A stretch of 42,712 nucleotides of DNA from Chara braunii (GCA_003427395.1 BFEA01000855.1:147991-190702), one strand, 5' to 3'; positions 20,164 through 30,764 are shown, numbered from the stretch's first letter. Translations and numbers: made by a program. The notes: generated by a model from the letters alone, not told the origin.

Positions 20164-21106
20164 TAACGGCAAACTACCGTTGTCCCTAGAGGAACGACAG
20201 TCGGGTATTTTATTTTACAATTGATAAATTTATCGTATTCTGATTGTTTATCTCTATCAATTAATTTTTTTAATCATTTTCTCTCTGTGAATTGTGTGTT
20301 GATTTTATTCTGAAGATTATTTTGGACATTTCAGTTGGATGTAAAATTTTTATGTCTTGATTGAGTCGTATTTTGTTATTGTTTTAATATTCATCGAAGT
20401 TATCTATAAATCTCAAGTTATCGTGTTGAGAATTAATGTTTTCATGTGTCATATTTTAATTGGATATTTTATCATGAGCTTGCAGATTTATTTAGTCATA
20501 CATTTGATTACTATATGAGAATTATCTATATTCCGATCGATCAGTTTACCCGGACGCTCATTCATTTTGAGGTTATCCGTTTTGTGATGCATTTGTATGA
20601 TTGAAGGCATTTAAAGTACTGTTGAAGATTATTTAGCCTGGATCATTGTGAAATTTCATGTGAAAGCGTTTGTTGTAAATTGTATTGTTGTTCTTGAATT
20701 TTGTGAAGTAAGTTTTTGAAGGCGTTATCATGCCACGATAGATTTCTGATGGATTTGTGAGCTCTCTAGGTGGTAGTGAGAATCGCGTCGGAGCTATGCT
20801 CCTGGTCCATAGCGAGATGTTGTCTTCCGAATCCTATGTAGTTTAAGGAAGGAAGGCTATACTATCATTGAAAGGGAGGAAGGTGTTGAGGTCTGATTAG
20901 AATGATGCTTGTAGGGTAGACGACTATCGCTTGACGCAAGGGGAGGAATGACTACCTAACCTCGTGTCAGACGTGGTCACCGTACCTCTATGATCGGGGC
21001 CTAGTCAACCCCGGTCGTATCATGTGGGGCTGTTCTACTCTATATGCAGAGGACTAATGAGGTCGAAGACACGGGAATCGGATGGAATGTGGTGAGGCTC
21101 GAATCT
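20164..21106 (+). other. E2a interior, non-coding
   Basis: The first bases (CAAACTACCGTTGTC and following) match the E3 leader after its PBS. From about 20760 the sequence matches E3 3' non-coding DNA at about 41640 (shared words CTGGTCCATA and GAGATG.TGTC, and later TGGTGAGGCTCGAATCTAAA). Between these, 20210-20750 is AT-rich without ORFs or recognisable motifs. All gag-pol sequence is missing. Confidence 0.75.
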
Positions 21107-21120
21107 AAAGCGGGGCTTGA
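21107..21120 (+). other. E2a polypurine tract
   Basis: AAAGCGGGGCTTGA directly precedes the LTR start TGTCGAG. The equivalent place in E3 reads AAAGTGGGGCTTGA. Position and conservation support its role as plus-strand primer; it is interrupted by CTT, so it is not a perfect tract. Confidence 0.7.
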
Positions 21121-21272
21121 TGTCGAGATGTTATCCTCATACAGATTACACCACTCTTCTACGCATTCACAAGGAATTTAGAACTAACGGGCATGATAAC
21201 TTATGTGAAATGAAATGAGGATTATAACTTGGTCGGGGAACTTTGGACGAATGATTTCTCTCTGAATGGTCC

Positions 21273-22146
21273 GTTCAAACTACGTCTGAACAACTCCAGG
21301 AAGTTGATACGTTTAGAAGACCTGTCAGGGGTTATTCCTGACTCACTGGAGTTTTACTCTGGTGCAACGCAGGTATTCACTGAATGAATTTTGTTTTAGA
21401 AGGCTAACCGGAAGCTTTTCCGGTACCATTCTGAGAGGCTAAATGATGTTTTGAGTGGCCGCCAGTGGGATGATGTTGGGATCATTCTGACAACGTTTCT
21501 CTGAATTGAAGGCTTCCAGGGGCTAGACCTGGGTCCAAGTTTTGATAAGGCTTGCCAGAGGCAATATCTGGTATCATTCCATCCATAGATGATTTGTGAC
21601 GATTTAAGGCTTCTTGATGCTAAATCCAGTTTTTGATGTATCAAGTGAGGCTTCTGGAGGCTAAATCCAGTTTTTGATGTATTAAGTGGGGCTCCTGGAG
21701 GCTAAATCTAGTTTTGTTGTATTAAGTGAGGGTTTCTGGAAGCTAAATCCAGTCTTGTTGTATTAAGTGAGGCTCCTAGAGCTAAATCCAGTTTTGTTGT
21801 ATTAAGTGAGGGTTTCTGGAGGCTAAATCCAGTTTTGTTATTGTGCTATTGTAAATTGTCGTAAAAGTTCCGGCTTAGTTCCGGACGATTGTTGGAATTG
21901 TCGTATTTGTAATCGTTGCTTTCACATGAAACTTTTATAAGAATCCCGATTCCATTTTTGATGGTGAACGACGGGGGCGTCGTTCAATGGGGTCTGGGAA
22001 TGTTGTCGGGGCAACGTCGGACGTTGTCCGACTCTTTTGTTGAATTGAGGAACTTGATGAGACTGATGTTTGCCAAAAAGTTTATTCAGACCACCCCTGT
22101 GATTGAGTGTCTTAAACTTTTTTAAGAACCTGACGTCGTGGACGTC
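21273..22146. repeat. String of short perfect inverted repeats in the E2a LTR
   Basis: Hairpins with 5-7 base-pair stems occur at 21273-21291, 21324-21342, 21408-21423 (CCGGAAGCTTTTCCGG), 21516-21532 (CCAGG/CCTGG), 21555-21571 (CCAGA/TCTGG), 21654-21670 (CTGGA/TCCAG), 21966-21985 (GAACGAC/GTCGTTC), 22016-22032 (GTCGGAC/GTCCGAC), 22111-22126 and 22132-22146. Stem bases differ between units while pairing is kept. This is listed as structure seen in sequence; its function is unknown. Confidence 0.75.
21654..21832 (+). repeat. Tandem repeat of about 41 bases, five units
   Basis: Units starting 21654, 21695, 21736, 21776 and 21816 each contain CTGGAGGCTAAATCCAG or a close variant followed by TTTTGTTGTATTAAGTGAGG-like sequence. 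A partial further unit precedes them at 21607. Each unit holds the 5-base stem noted for the hairpin string. Confidence 0.9.
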
Positions 22147-24975
22147 CAAATGAAAACAACGGGAGTTGGCGGTACGACCTGTCGTCTGGAGTTCCCGACA
22201 GCGCCGCAGGGGCACATGGTAGTAGAAAGACTAAAACTAGATTATTCTACCGCTAAGCTCCTCGATTCAGGGTCTAGGTAGACTGAAAAGAACGGCGCGA
22301 CATCGAGTACGACGCCCTAACACGGGAGGAATATAAAGTTTTTTCTATTTCCCAGACCCGCGGGTTTTTCGAGTAAGGGGGCCGACAGGCCGGTGCCGAG
22401 ACCTAGCCATGGACGGGCTGCCATCTATGGGAATGCGGCGGCAGGGCCTAATGCCTCAGGCAGGCGAAGTCTGCTGAGCCACAGACTGCAAGCGACCTGA
22501 TGGGCGCAACCCTTCAAGTGGAAGGGTTGCTGTTCTAGCTCCAGTGATAAGAGCTGGCCCAGTAGGCACCGCATCGGATTTTCAACCAGCAGATGCTGGG
22601 ATCGAGCCAGAGATAAGCAGTCTGGGCGAGCTCTTTTTTTTTTTTTTTGAGCTGCCCACTGCACCAGCATGAAGCGCGGCCATTGGTGAAGGTCTGCTAC
22701 TATTGGTGTGTACGGCAGCAGCAACGTGACATGGTGGCGATTAACGACATTCGATGGTACAAAATCGGAGTGCGACAAGGGGATTTTTTTTTTTTTTATG
22801 CAGCACATGAGATAAATGTTTTGTAGTTGGGACTACCCAACACTTGCGGCAGTGGGACTGGACTACTTGGGACTGCCTGGATTCAGTTGGGAATAACGTG
22901 GGACGCGGACGGTCACTTATGGCAGTCTTGACGCATGCGGTTTTGGGATTCGACGCCGGTTTTATTTTTCTTAGAACTGTGGCGGAAACGGTTTTCGACT
23001 CAATAGTTATTCGAGGAAGTGTTTGACAGCATGGGACCACCTAGAACCGCGTGGGACCATCCGGGACCGCTTGGGACCAGTTGGGACTGACGTGCTACCA
23101 GATTGAGTGTTTTTTTGGGACGCATGCGATTCACCATTTTCACGCTTAGGTTACCGCGGATGAGGCGTGCGAGTGAGAGGTGGTTTGATCAGGATTTTCC
23201 TTGAGACTACGACTTTCGGCGGCACACACAGCTTGTTGGTTGGCTTTTCGAGTGAGCCAGGGCGCTTCTTCGGTGCCACTTCACTCAAGGTCAGTTGAAT
23301 GATTCAGATATCCCTTCACACCTGTGTGAACCCACACTTTGCTTGACCCTGTTCGTTTGAACGTTCGAAAGAAAAGGTAGAGAAAGTTGTGTGAATCATG
23401 CATGTGAGTGGGAAGATCTGATGTGAGTCTGGGATTGTACTGTTTTCTTTTGAACTTGTTTTCTGTGAATGTTATGCAGGTAGGTAGAAGGATGCTTGCA
23501 AAGGAGATTGATTATGCCTATTTGAGAGAAGGGAAAATGATTGTCTTTCCTTTACTACTTACCTAGCTTGATGTCAATAAGGACTTGTTGCTCTGAAAAA
23601 GGTCAATTAAATACATGTCGTAAATAAATCCGATTGAAAGAAAGCAGATAACGCCAAACGGACTTGGGTTTTTCCCGAGAATCACCCATTCTATCCCGAA
23701 CGAACTTATTTGCCTATACCTGTCCAAATGATTCTCATTCTTTATCCCTTTTGATTTCCCTTTGCTTAAGTTACCCTGAACTTAGAAAAAATGGGAACAA
23801 TTGAAAGTTACTTGTACTGGACACATGTTTTCTCTCCAGGAAGCATCTGGGGCGGGGGTTCGTTGCTTCAGGAGCCGACCCTGTTATCCATCGAGAGTGG
23901 ACCGTTCTACGGGGGGGGTACTTCCGATTCGGTGGAGATGGCCCAATTTCTGAGATCAAAGTTTTGTGCTCGGGCGAGGAGGAGGAGTACCCCAGACCAC
24001 TTCCTAAAGGGAGAGGCATGCAACACTTCAAGCAATATCCCTGATCAAGTAGCCTGTCATCCAATAAGATTGAGAAAGTATGGAGACAGGTGTGAGCGTA
24101 TCGAACCTTGAATCGACGGTAGGTGGAATGAATGACTTTGGCAACGCGTCTCATCAAGTCAAAACTAAGGCAGCCGATTACCTTGTCGGCGACATCTATG
24201 TTATTGTCGAAAAAACAACCCCTTGTTGGCGGTTGCTTGATTGTTTTATGGTATTCGACCTGAGGCGGTCGGATTGTTTTTGGTGTTGTGTTGTTGAATG
24301 TATTAAATGATGATTTGAATTCTCCCAGTTATTAATTTGGATTGGATATGTTTCTGTCGACTACGGTCGACTCCTCTTTATATAATTACATGTGTGGTTG
24401 TTGTAACTTTTTCTTTGGCTATATGTTTAAAGGGACTAGGATTAATTTGGGTTCCACGCTTGGTTGAGGCCGTCCTAGTCGACCGGTGTACGCTTCGTAC
24501 TTGGGAGATCAGCGCCCCAGGGAAGGAACAACGTACGGTTTCACTAGGCGTTAACCAAGCGTATCTATATTACGGCAAACAAGCAAATGCCCTCAGCTGA
24601 CCTACCTCGGCAATTGCATCTAAAAACTTTTGCACGTGGGTCAGTAGCTCTGTAGGGATACGCCCCTAAAGGTGGTGACAACCCTTTAGGGATGCAAGCT
24701 TATGCCCCGCGAAAACCTATCATGTCGTAGGGGACCGTGGGATGTACAGCTGGCGCACCCGGCTAGAGCGGCGAAGGAGCGATGCGACCTCGTCCGTCTC
24801 GACGGTTCGCGAAAATGTTATGCGTTGTTCCCGAGTTGTCTCTTGATGTTTGTTTTAGGTAAACTCCTGCGTAACATGGTCGGGAGGGCCCTCAATTTTA
24901 CGTGAGGGCCGATGCGCTCGACAACGTGACGCTTCTCTGACTCTCGGCACTGTGCAGCCACTGATATTCCAAATG

Positions 24976-27949
24976 TCTGCACCAGACGAAGACGTTGTCT
25001 CCGCTCAATCGTCGCCCTGTGTGCCATCTCCGCAGGGGACACCCTGTGGTGGTCAGAGTGTCGATCGATCTCCGTATGCTGCGCAGGGTTGTTGGAAGGA
25101 TCACCGCACAATGCTGCTGCGGAGGTGCGGTTGGGGAAAAGGCGCCGTGCTGACATTTCGCCCTCGACAGGCGGCATCGGTGGACCGGGGATGACACACT
25201 GTTCACCTTTCCCGGGTTTGTTGGGGGCATCTCCATCTGGTGTGCCCGCCGTTCGTAATGTTGCCGCGTATGGAGGTGTGCATGGTGCTTCGTTGTTGCC
25301 GTCCCCGCTCCTTCCTAGACGGCTAGATTACGTGATCACGATTCCTGTAGCACCTGTTTGGACACATGCGGTAGCCCCGACATGTCCTAGTAGAGGCGCT
25401 TCTATTGTTGGAGATCTCAGCGATGCAGGTCGTGCGAAGGCATCCCAGTCACGAGTCTCCGGTGCGGCGGCCAGTTCAGTCAGGGTATCGCTTCAGTTTG
25501 CCTCGATCGCTCCTGACCTGACATGTTGACATGATGACGAAGATAGCGGCGTGGCAGTCGGCAGCACGCCATCTTTAGCCTCCAACAACATTGTGTGAGT
25601 GAGTGTCAGGGATGGGTGTCGCAGGCGGTTGTACTCACTGCGTTATGCTATGGCAGGTGTGGGTGACCACCGCGGACCAGTCAGCGACGTTGTGGACCTG
25701 CTACTTCACTGGTCGTTGCCAACCATACGAGCGGAGTTCGGTGTCAGCGTAGCTGCTGAGATCTCCTTGACGTTGCCATCTCGAGTGTGCGGTCGCGATT
25801 TTCAGTTGCGTTATGTCCCAAGCGATTCTGGTGCTGACTGTGCTGATGGGGGTGACGAGGGTTCAGGGAGCGCTGCATTGGGGGGGTCGCAGGACGGATC
25901 GCAGAGCTTATTCCCGCCCTCACGTCGAGCGTGGTCGACCCCGCAGTGCAGGTCGCTCCTCATCGGCGCAATCACGGCCGCAGACGTGGTCGGACTGTTG
26001 GGAAGATGTCGACCAGTGTGGTCCTGGACTTGACTGCGACTCTGTTGAGGAGGCGATGGCATTGTGGACTGGAACGGAAATGCCGGATGTTGTGTTCGTT
26101 GAACCGGTCAAGCTGCTTCAGTTGCTGGCCTTGTTTCGTTTGTATTGCCCGTGGCACAGTGGCGCGTGTCGTGTGCACGTGGAGTCCATCTCCTATCCTG
26201 CGCAGTTGTGTCGGCTGACGTTTGTATGCGATCGACTGTGCAAATGGACGTGGCACACGACACTTGTGACCACCAATGTGTATCGGGCTCGATTGCAGCA
26301 GCAGCTGTATCATGCGACGGTGAGCACGGGACTGACCTACACGCTTCTCGACAACTTCTCTGTTGCATTGGGATTGTGCTCGGTGCACAAACCCACGTTC
26401 TACAAATTCATGCGCACAGAGGTGAACGAGGCGGAGGGGTGGACTGCTAAGGTCGTACGTCAAGGCCTCAGATACTGCGAGTTTGCCATTGATACTATGA
26501 TGCGTCGTGGCGAGCCTGTGACATATATGGTCGACGATCGCCACAACTCCGCCCGAGGGGCGCAATATTGCACAGTCACCGCCATGGAGTACGAGACTCG
26601 ACTTGTTGTCGGTGTGTACACTCTCCATCCCAAGACCGAAGGCAAGGCGTCGAATGCGCTTGAGGTGCCAGCCGTCGTGCGAATACTGCGAGGGCTGATG
26701 GACAACGGGCTGAAGATCCGGTGCGTCGTCTGATGATTGTGTCGTGCTGGGACCGCAGTTACGAGCTATGAACATCGAGTGGCAGAAGGATTGTCACCAC
26801 AAAATAAAAAACATTCGCAAGCATTTCCGGAGTATGGTGCAGCTCAAGGATGCGAAGAAAGCGAGTAACCCGCACGAGTGTGTGTCGGAGTCCCAGTCCA
26901 TGCTGTTCACGAAGAAAGAGTTGGTGTAGGCCATGCATGCACGTTTCGGACCCGGGGTCCTCACACAGAAGGAAGAAAGGTTGAAAAAATTGGATTTCGT
27001 CGGTGTTGTTATGCAGAAGATGTACCCCTTTGGGTCAAGGGCGAACGGCCAACGTTTGACTGTTGATCTTGACGGTGTGACAGAGTTTCATGCACGTGAG
27101 GTCGGGATGTGGTTCCTCCGCGCTTGTCAGCTATGCAGGGACGAGGATGGAGACGCTCACAGTTTACACCGCCACATCATGCTGATCGCCGATCATTGGG
27201 TTGGTGATCATTCGGGGTGTGTTGGTGATAGGGAGGTTCTGTGCGAGAAGGCCGCTGGTCGTGGACGATTGCCTTTGTATAGCTGTGCGGACAGGGTGTA
27301 CGAGCTCATATTGAAAGTTTCAGGAAAATAATACAGCACAAACATCACGTGATACTACACCGAGTTTCGGCACACATCAGCGGTGGAAACTTTTCAAGGC
27401 ACCATCATCATCTCCGCGAACAAGTCGGTGCATTTCGAGAAGTCTTACAATGCGCGTGTGGCAATCGCAATCCTTCGGTGGAACAGTCACTGCTAGCGCG
27501 ACCCAGTCGAGTACCGTGCTCGCATACCAGCAGACACTTCCATACTCCCGAGACCCGGCTTTCGTCGATATAACGAGGAGGCAGACGACTCTTGGGTGAA
27601 CATGTTGGCGACATTCGTGTTTGGTTCGTCTCGTATTTCAGACTGGGATCGACGGCTTCTGAGGCAGGAGGATTGTCCTTATGGAGCCGGGTCCGGTTCA
27701 TCACCGCTTCCATTGCTGCGCGATTTGTTTGTCGCGGGTGGGGACGACCGTGTCGACGTCGTAGATGATGCTGACTCCGGTTCCGACCATGATGTCATGG
27801 GGAACAACAGTATTTTCATTATCGGTGATGAGGTGGAGGATATCTGGATTGTGTGTCATGATTCCGAGTCCGCATCGAGCTCGGAATCTGAGGGTGACGA
27901 CATAGAGTTGCACAGCGTTTCACATTCATTACCTTTGTCATTCATCTGA
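24976..27949 (+). pseudogene. DDE transposase of Kolobok/Mutator-like type (broken)
   Basis: The likely start is the ATG at 24976 (MSAPDEDVVSAQSSPCVPSP). The N-terminal third is low-complexity and shifts frame several times, which may reflect introns or decay. From 25813 one frame reads a Cys/His-rich part (CPWHSGAC, then CDRLCKWTWH) and a helical part (SVHKPTFYKFM). The first catalytic Asp is in YMVDDRHNSARG (about 26532). After a frame change at about 26728 come the second Asp in SDDC (26732-26737), DCHHKIKNIRKHF, ADHWVGDHSGC and HTSAVETFQGT, whose Glu (27386-27388) is the third catalytic residue. The C-terminal frame runs to a stop at 27949 but holds stops at 26927, 27329, 27350 and 27494. 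These motifs are typical of Kolobok- and Mutator-related transposases; the exact superfamily is unassigned. I found no terminal inverted repeats. Confidence 0.75.
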
Positions 27950-28600
27950 CTTTCTTCTGCGGATTTGATAATGTTTGCACATGGCGTGGTTCTCACACTG
28001 TCGGGGCAGAAACTCTGACAAGGGTATCTGCCCGTGTTTTTCAACGTCGGATACTGTCTGACGTTTTCACTAAATTGGAGGACTTGATGAGATTGACGTT
28101 GCCAAAGTCTATTCAGACCAGCGCTATGACTGAGAGACCTAAACTTTCTTTGAACCTAACGTCGTCGACGCAGGACGACATCAACACTCGTGCGGGATAG
28201 CGGGAGTCAGCACTGTCGTCCGCGGTTTTCGACGAGGCCGCAGTAGTGTGAGGTCATTGGAAAACTAAAGTCAGGTCTAGTTTACCTAAAATAAGGCCGC
28301 ACGGCTGTTAAGCCGCACGATTCAGAGCCTAAGTGGGCAAAAAAAGGGCGCTGCGGTAAGGATGGACCGCGGCGTGAAGGAATGGTTTAGGGTCCATACG
28401 GCTTTTGCGCCAAGGACCGAGGTCGAAGGCGTCGGAGCCGGCTGGGTGGGGCAGCCGTTAAGCCTGTCGGTCGCCGACCCCGCCTGCCACCCACGGCAGC
28501 AAGCCGGCTTAGCAGACACAGGCTGCTAGGCGCTGGGAAAGGGTCTGCTGGGCACCAGAAGCCCTTCATATAGAAGGGCCGCTCCTTTCCTGATGTGAAA

Positions 28601-28690
28601 ATGAGCTAGCCTAGTAGGTACCGTCGCAAGATTACCACCCCGCAGACATGGGGATCGAACCTGACTAACTGCACTACCAAGCTAGCTCCT
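28601..28690 (-). other. tRNA-like / SINE-like sequence
   Basis: On the minus strand the segment starts GGAGCTAGCTTGGTAGTGCA, resembling an A box, and 10 bases later has GGTTCGATCCC, a good B box. The spacing between boxes is shorter than in a true tRNA, and no complete cloverleaf is seen. The plus strand shows GAGCTAGC...GCTAGCTC at its ends. A degenerate relative lies at about 22560-22640 in the E2a LTR (minus-strand GGCTCGATCCC). It may be a tRNA-derived SINE head or a tRNA fragment fixed in the LTR. Confidence 0.45.
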
Positions 28691-29001
28691 TTTGGAGCAG
28701 CCCATAGTGTGAGGAAGGCCGCGGCCGATTTTCGAGCGTGCGATCTTTGAGATCGCGCGGCTGGAATCAGCCATGTCGAGATTAGCTTGGCCCCTGTGCG
28801 AAGGTGATACGCATAGGCCGAGAAATGGTCCGATTTTTTTTTTTTCTTGAAAAAAAAAAAGAAAAAAAAAGAGAAAACTTACCTAGGCCGTATCTGAGCG
28901 CCTAAGCCCCTAGGTACGGGCTTCAGTGAGGACGCCGGGCCGACGTCGTGAGGTAAGTCCTGCTTTGTTTTTCTTCCTGCTTTTTATTATTATTATTAGT
29001 G

Positions 29002-29003
<2 letters not shown>

Positions 29004-29060
<57 letters not shown>

Positions 29061-29092
29061 GGGGGTTTTTTTTTTTTTTTTTTTTTTTTTTT
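29004..29092 (+). repeat. Long poly-T tracts
   Basis: Two T runs (about 56 and 27 bases) separated by six G. Another lies at 29789-29846 and others at 42655-42712. Reported Lys-rich or Phe-rich ORFs across them are artefacts. Read length and polymerase slippage make their exact lengths unreliable. Confidence 0.9.
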
Positions 29093-29519
29093 GTCTGTTT
29101 GTGCCACTAAGGCGAGCGATGAAACCACTGGCATAAGCCAACGGCAGAAGAAAAAAAAAAGGAATTTTTTTTTTTTACTAAATCTACAACGCTATATGGC
29201 GCGCCATGAAGTGACTGGGGTTTTTCAGCCCCAGTACACTAAACAGTCGCCCGTGAAAACGGGCGACCGTTTTTTTTTTTTTTTTTCTTTTGGTTTTTTG
29301 GTTTTTTGCTTTGATTTTTTTAGATTCATGCCTTACATTTTGTTTAGATTTATTGCTTTTCTTTTTGTTCCGTTTTTGTGAGTGCCCGTTCGTTTCGAAC
29401 GAACGGGCAATTCGGAGTCTGGCTGTGCCAGACTGTTTCGTCGGACCCTCACCGACTCATCAGGAGGCTGAGCCTCGATAGTTGGCCAGCCAGCTGAATC
29501 AGCCGCAGGAATGCGGCTG

Positions 29520-29527
29520 TATATAGG
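29520..29527 (+). promoter_or_regulatory. Candidate TATA box of the E3 LTR
   Basis: TATATAGG directly follows the 8-base-pair hairpin 29500-29519 and is conserved in the 3' LTR copy at 42434-42441. A start site would be expected near 29550, where the GA-rich tract CAGAGAGCGAGAGAGAG begins. Confidence 0.6.
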
Positions 29528-29714
29528 TACGTCGAGGGGGGTTCGTTCTTCAGAGAGCGAGAGAGAGGGGGCGTGACTCGCCAGGCTGTTTCGTCGGACT
29601 TACACCGACTAATCAGGGGGTTGCGCCCCGACAGCCCATTTGTGGATGGGCGGGTGTATCTGCCATATTAAGTGCCAAGGTACGGAGGCTTCGTGGGACT
29701 CATTGCCCACAATT

Positions 29715-29723
29715 CAGGTGAGT
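29715..29723 (+). promoter_or_regulatory. Candidate 5' splice site (CAG|GTGAGT)
   Basis: This is a full consensus donor about 165 bases after the predicted start site. Related sites at 28950-28958 (GAG|GTAAGT) and 42626-42634 (TAG|GTGAGT) have similar upstream words (GGTACGG) and long T tracts downstream. A spliced leader that skips the huge LTR would make gag accessible; this is inference. Confidence 0.45.
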
Positions 29724-29785
29724 TAGTTCTTTTGTTTTTTTTTATTTTTTTTTTGGGGGGGGGGGTGTTATTGTTTTTCTTTTCT

Positions 29786-29846
<61 letters not shown>

Positions 29847-30764
29847 CCCTTTCTTTCTGTTTTGTCTAGTTTCCCCCCTCCCCCTGAACGACGTGATAAC
29901 GAAGGGCTGCGCCCGTTCTTGGCCAGAAATGAGCAACTGCCCTTCATGAATGCCTGAACCTGACACTTTTGGTGTCCAGGTGCGGGCACGATTAAAAAAG
30001 GCAGGGTTAGTAGGAAAGAAGAGGGGGAGAAGGAAGGAATAAGTAACAGCCATGAATGTGGCCATGAGGGTAGTTAGGTGCAGGGGCAAGAAAAAAAAAG
30101 AGAAGGGAAAGGTAGGAAAGGGGGAGTGTCGCGAACGTGACCGCGACGCAGGCCCAGATGCAAGGTTAGAGGCATCTGGGCTCTGATGAGACAGCAGACT
30201 GTTGGGTTCAACAGTCAGCTGAAAATGGCTTGGTACAATCATTTGAAGGTCGCGTCTGGCCGCGGGTGGCGGCCAGGAGCATTGCGAGGGTTCAGAACTT
30301 GGTTCCCCTAGGGGAACACGATGTTTCCTGGCGCTTGATCGTGATTTAGATTAAGGGTCAGACCCTGTTCCGAGATTTGGTTGGGGCCAATGCAGCCGCC
30401 CTCAGCCTTCAGCCAGCTATAAAAGTTAGCCTGCCACCCAACAGCCTCACACTTGTGGCAATGTTGCTCGGGCATTCTACTTGAGTAGATGCTGGCTGGC
30501 TGGTTGAGGGTGTAATGAGGCGAAGTGTTGGAGGTCTGCAGAAACACTTGGAGGAAGGAGGAGGCAGCCATAGCTAGAGGCTGGGAGCTTCTTGCCCCAT
30601 CTTTTGTGCTATACTGCAGGCTGTCGGGAAGCTGTAGTCGTAAGGCTGCAGCTGGATTGCACCGTGTGGCAAAGGGTTCCGACGGGAAGGTGCTGCCCGC
30701 CGGTCCGCATGCGGTAAAAAGGGTTTTGAGAAGGAGGCTGCGTCGCTGTACTTTGGAAAGGAGA

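Larger units (their letters stand above)
18210..24923 (+). mobile_element. E2a, coding-free LTR element interrupted by E1
   Basis: Visible parts are the right half of the 5' LTR (18210-20143), PBS (20146), a 977-base interior, PPT (21107-21120) and a complete 3' LTR (21121-24923). The LTR has perfect 7-base terminal inverted repeats, TGTCGAG and CTCGACA. 18210-20143 and 22988-24923 are collinear and clearly homologous with scattered substitutions. The interior resembles the leader (34935-34980) and 3' non-coding part (41640-41990) of E3 but lacks gag-pol. It is therefore a non-autonomous, large-LTR derivative, probably mobilised by E3-like elements. Confidence 0.85.
21121..24923 (+). repeat. 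E2a 3' LTR (complete, 3.8 kb)
   Basis: The LTR starts TGTCGAGATGTTATC next to the PPT and ends GCTCGACA at 24923. Its first kilobase is a string of short inverted repeats. Then come a GC-rich part with a 10-base-pair stem (22506-22530), a decamer array (23029-23088) and the conserved end. A terminal hairpin (GGCCCTC/GAGGGCC near 24888-24910) lies close to the LTR end. The flank after 24923 begins ACGTG; the matching left flank of the element is outside the window. Confidence 0.85.
28043..29186. repeat. E2-type LTR fragment plus T-rich composite
   Basis: 28043-28320 is homologous to 22010-22290 of the E2a LTR (shared run ACTTGATGAGA.TGA.GTTGCCAAA and ACCTAA(A)CTT). 28440-28730 parallels 22440-22700, including a hairpin at 28561-28579 (GCCCTTC/GAAGGGC). 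From 28770 the sequence changes to A/T runs and, at 28950-28958, GAG|GTAAGT before a long T tract (29004-29059). The LTR start TGTCGAG is missing, so this fragment is 5' truncated. Whether it belongs to the E3 5' LTR or to a separate remnant is unresolved. Confidence 0.6.
29187..29725 (+). promoter_or_regulatory. Hairpin-rich LTR block with TATA box (E3 5' copy)
   Basis: About eleven perfect inverted repeats occur in 540 bases. They include 29214-29235 (ACTGGGG/CCCCAGT), 29246-29267 (9 base-pair stem, GAAA loop), 29383-29409 (12 base pairs, TCG loop), 29416-29434 (8 base pairs, TGT loop), 29464-29476, 29500-29519 (8 base pairs, GGAA loop), 29593-29609, 29635-29650 and 29693-29710. TATATAGG lies at 29520-29527, followed by a GA-rich stretch. 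The block recurs at 42039-42640. A promoter role is inferred from the TATA box and LTR position. Confidence 0.65.

Noticed and set aside
20210-20750. A host gene or RNA gene in the AT-rich interior of E2a
   Set aside because: No ORF of note, no tRNA or rRNA features; it lies between PBS leader and 3' non-coding DNA of the element.
25972-26775. 267-codon minus-strand ORF opposite the transposase
   Set aside because: Antisense to a region with clear transposase motifs; no recognisable domain of its own.
24924-28043. Terminal inverted repeats of the DDE transposon
   Set aside because: I compared both edges and found no convincing inverted match or target duplication; the ends may have been lost.
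28910-29381. Poly-Lys or poly-Phe ORFs, also 29672-30242
   Set aside because: Translations of A/T homopolymers; no conserved sequence on either side.
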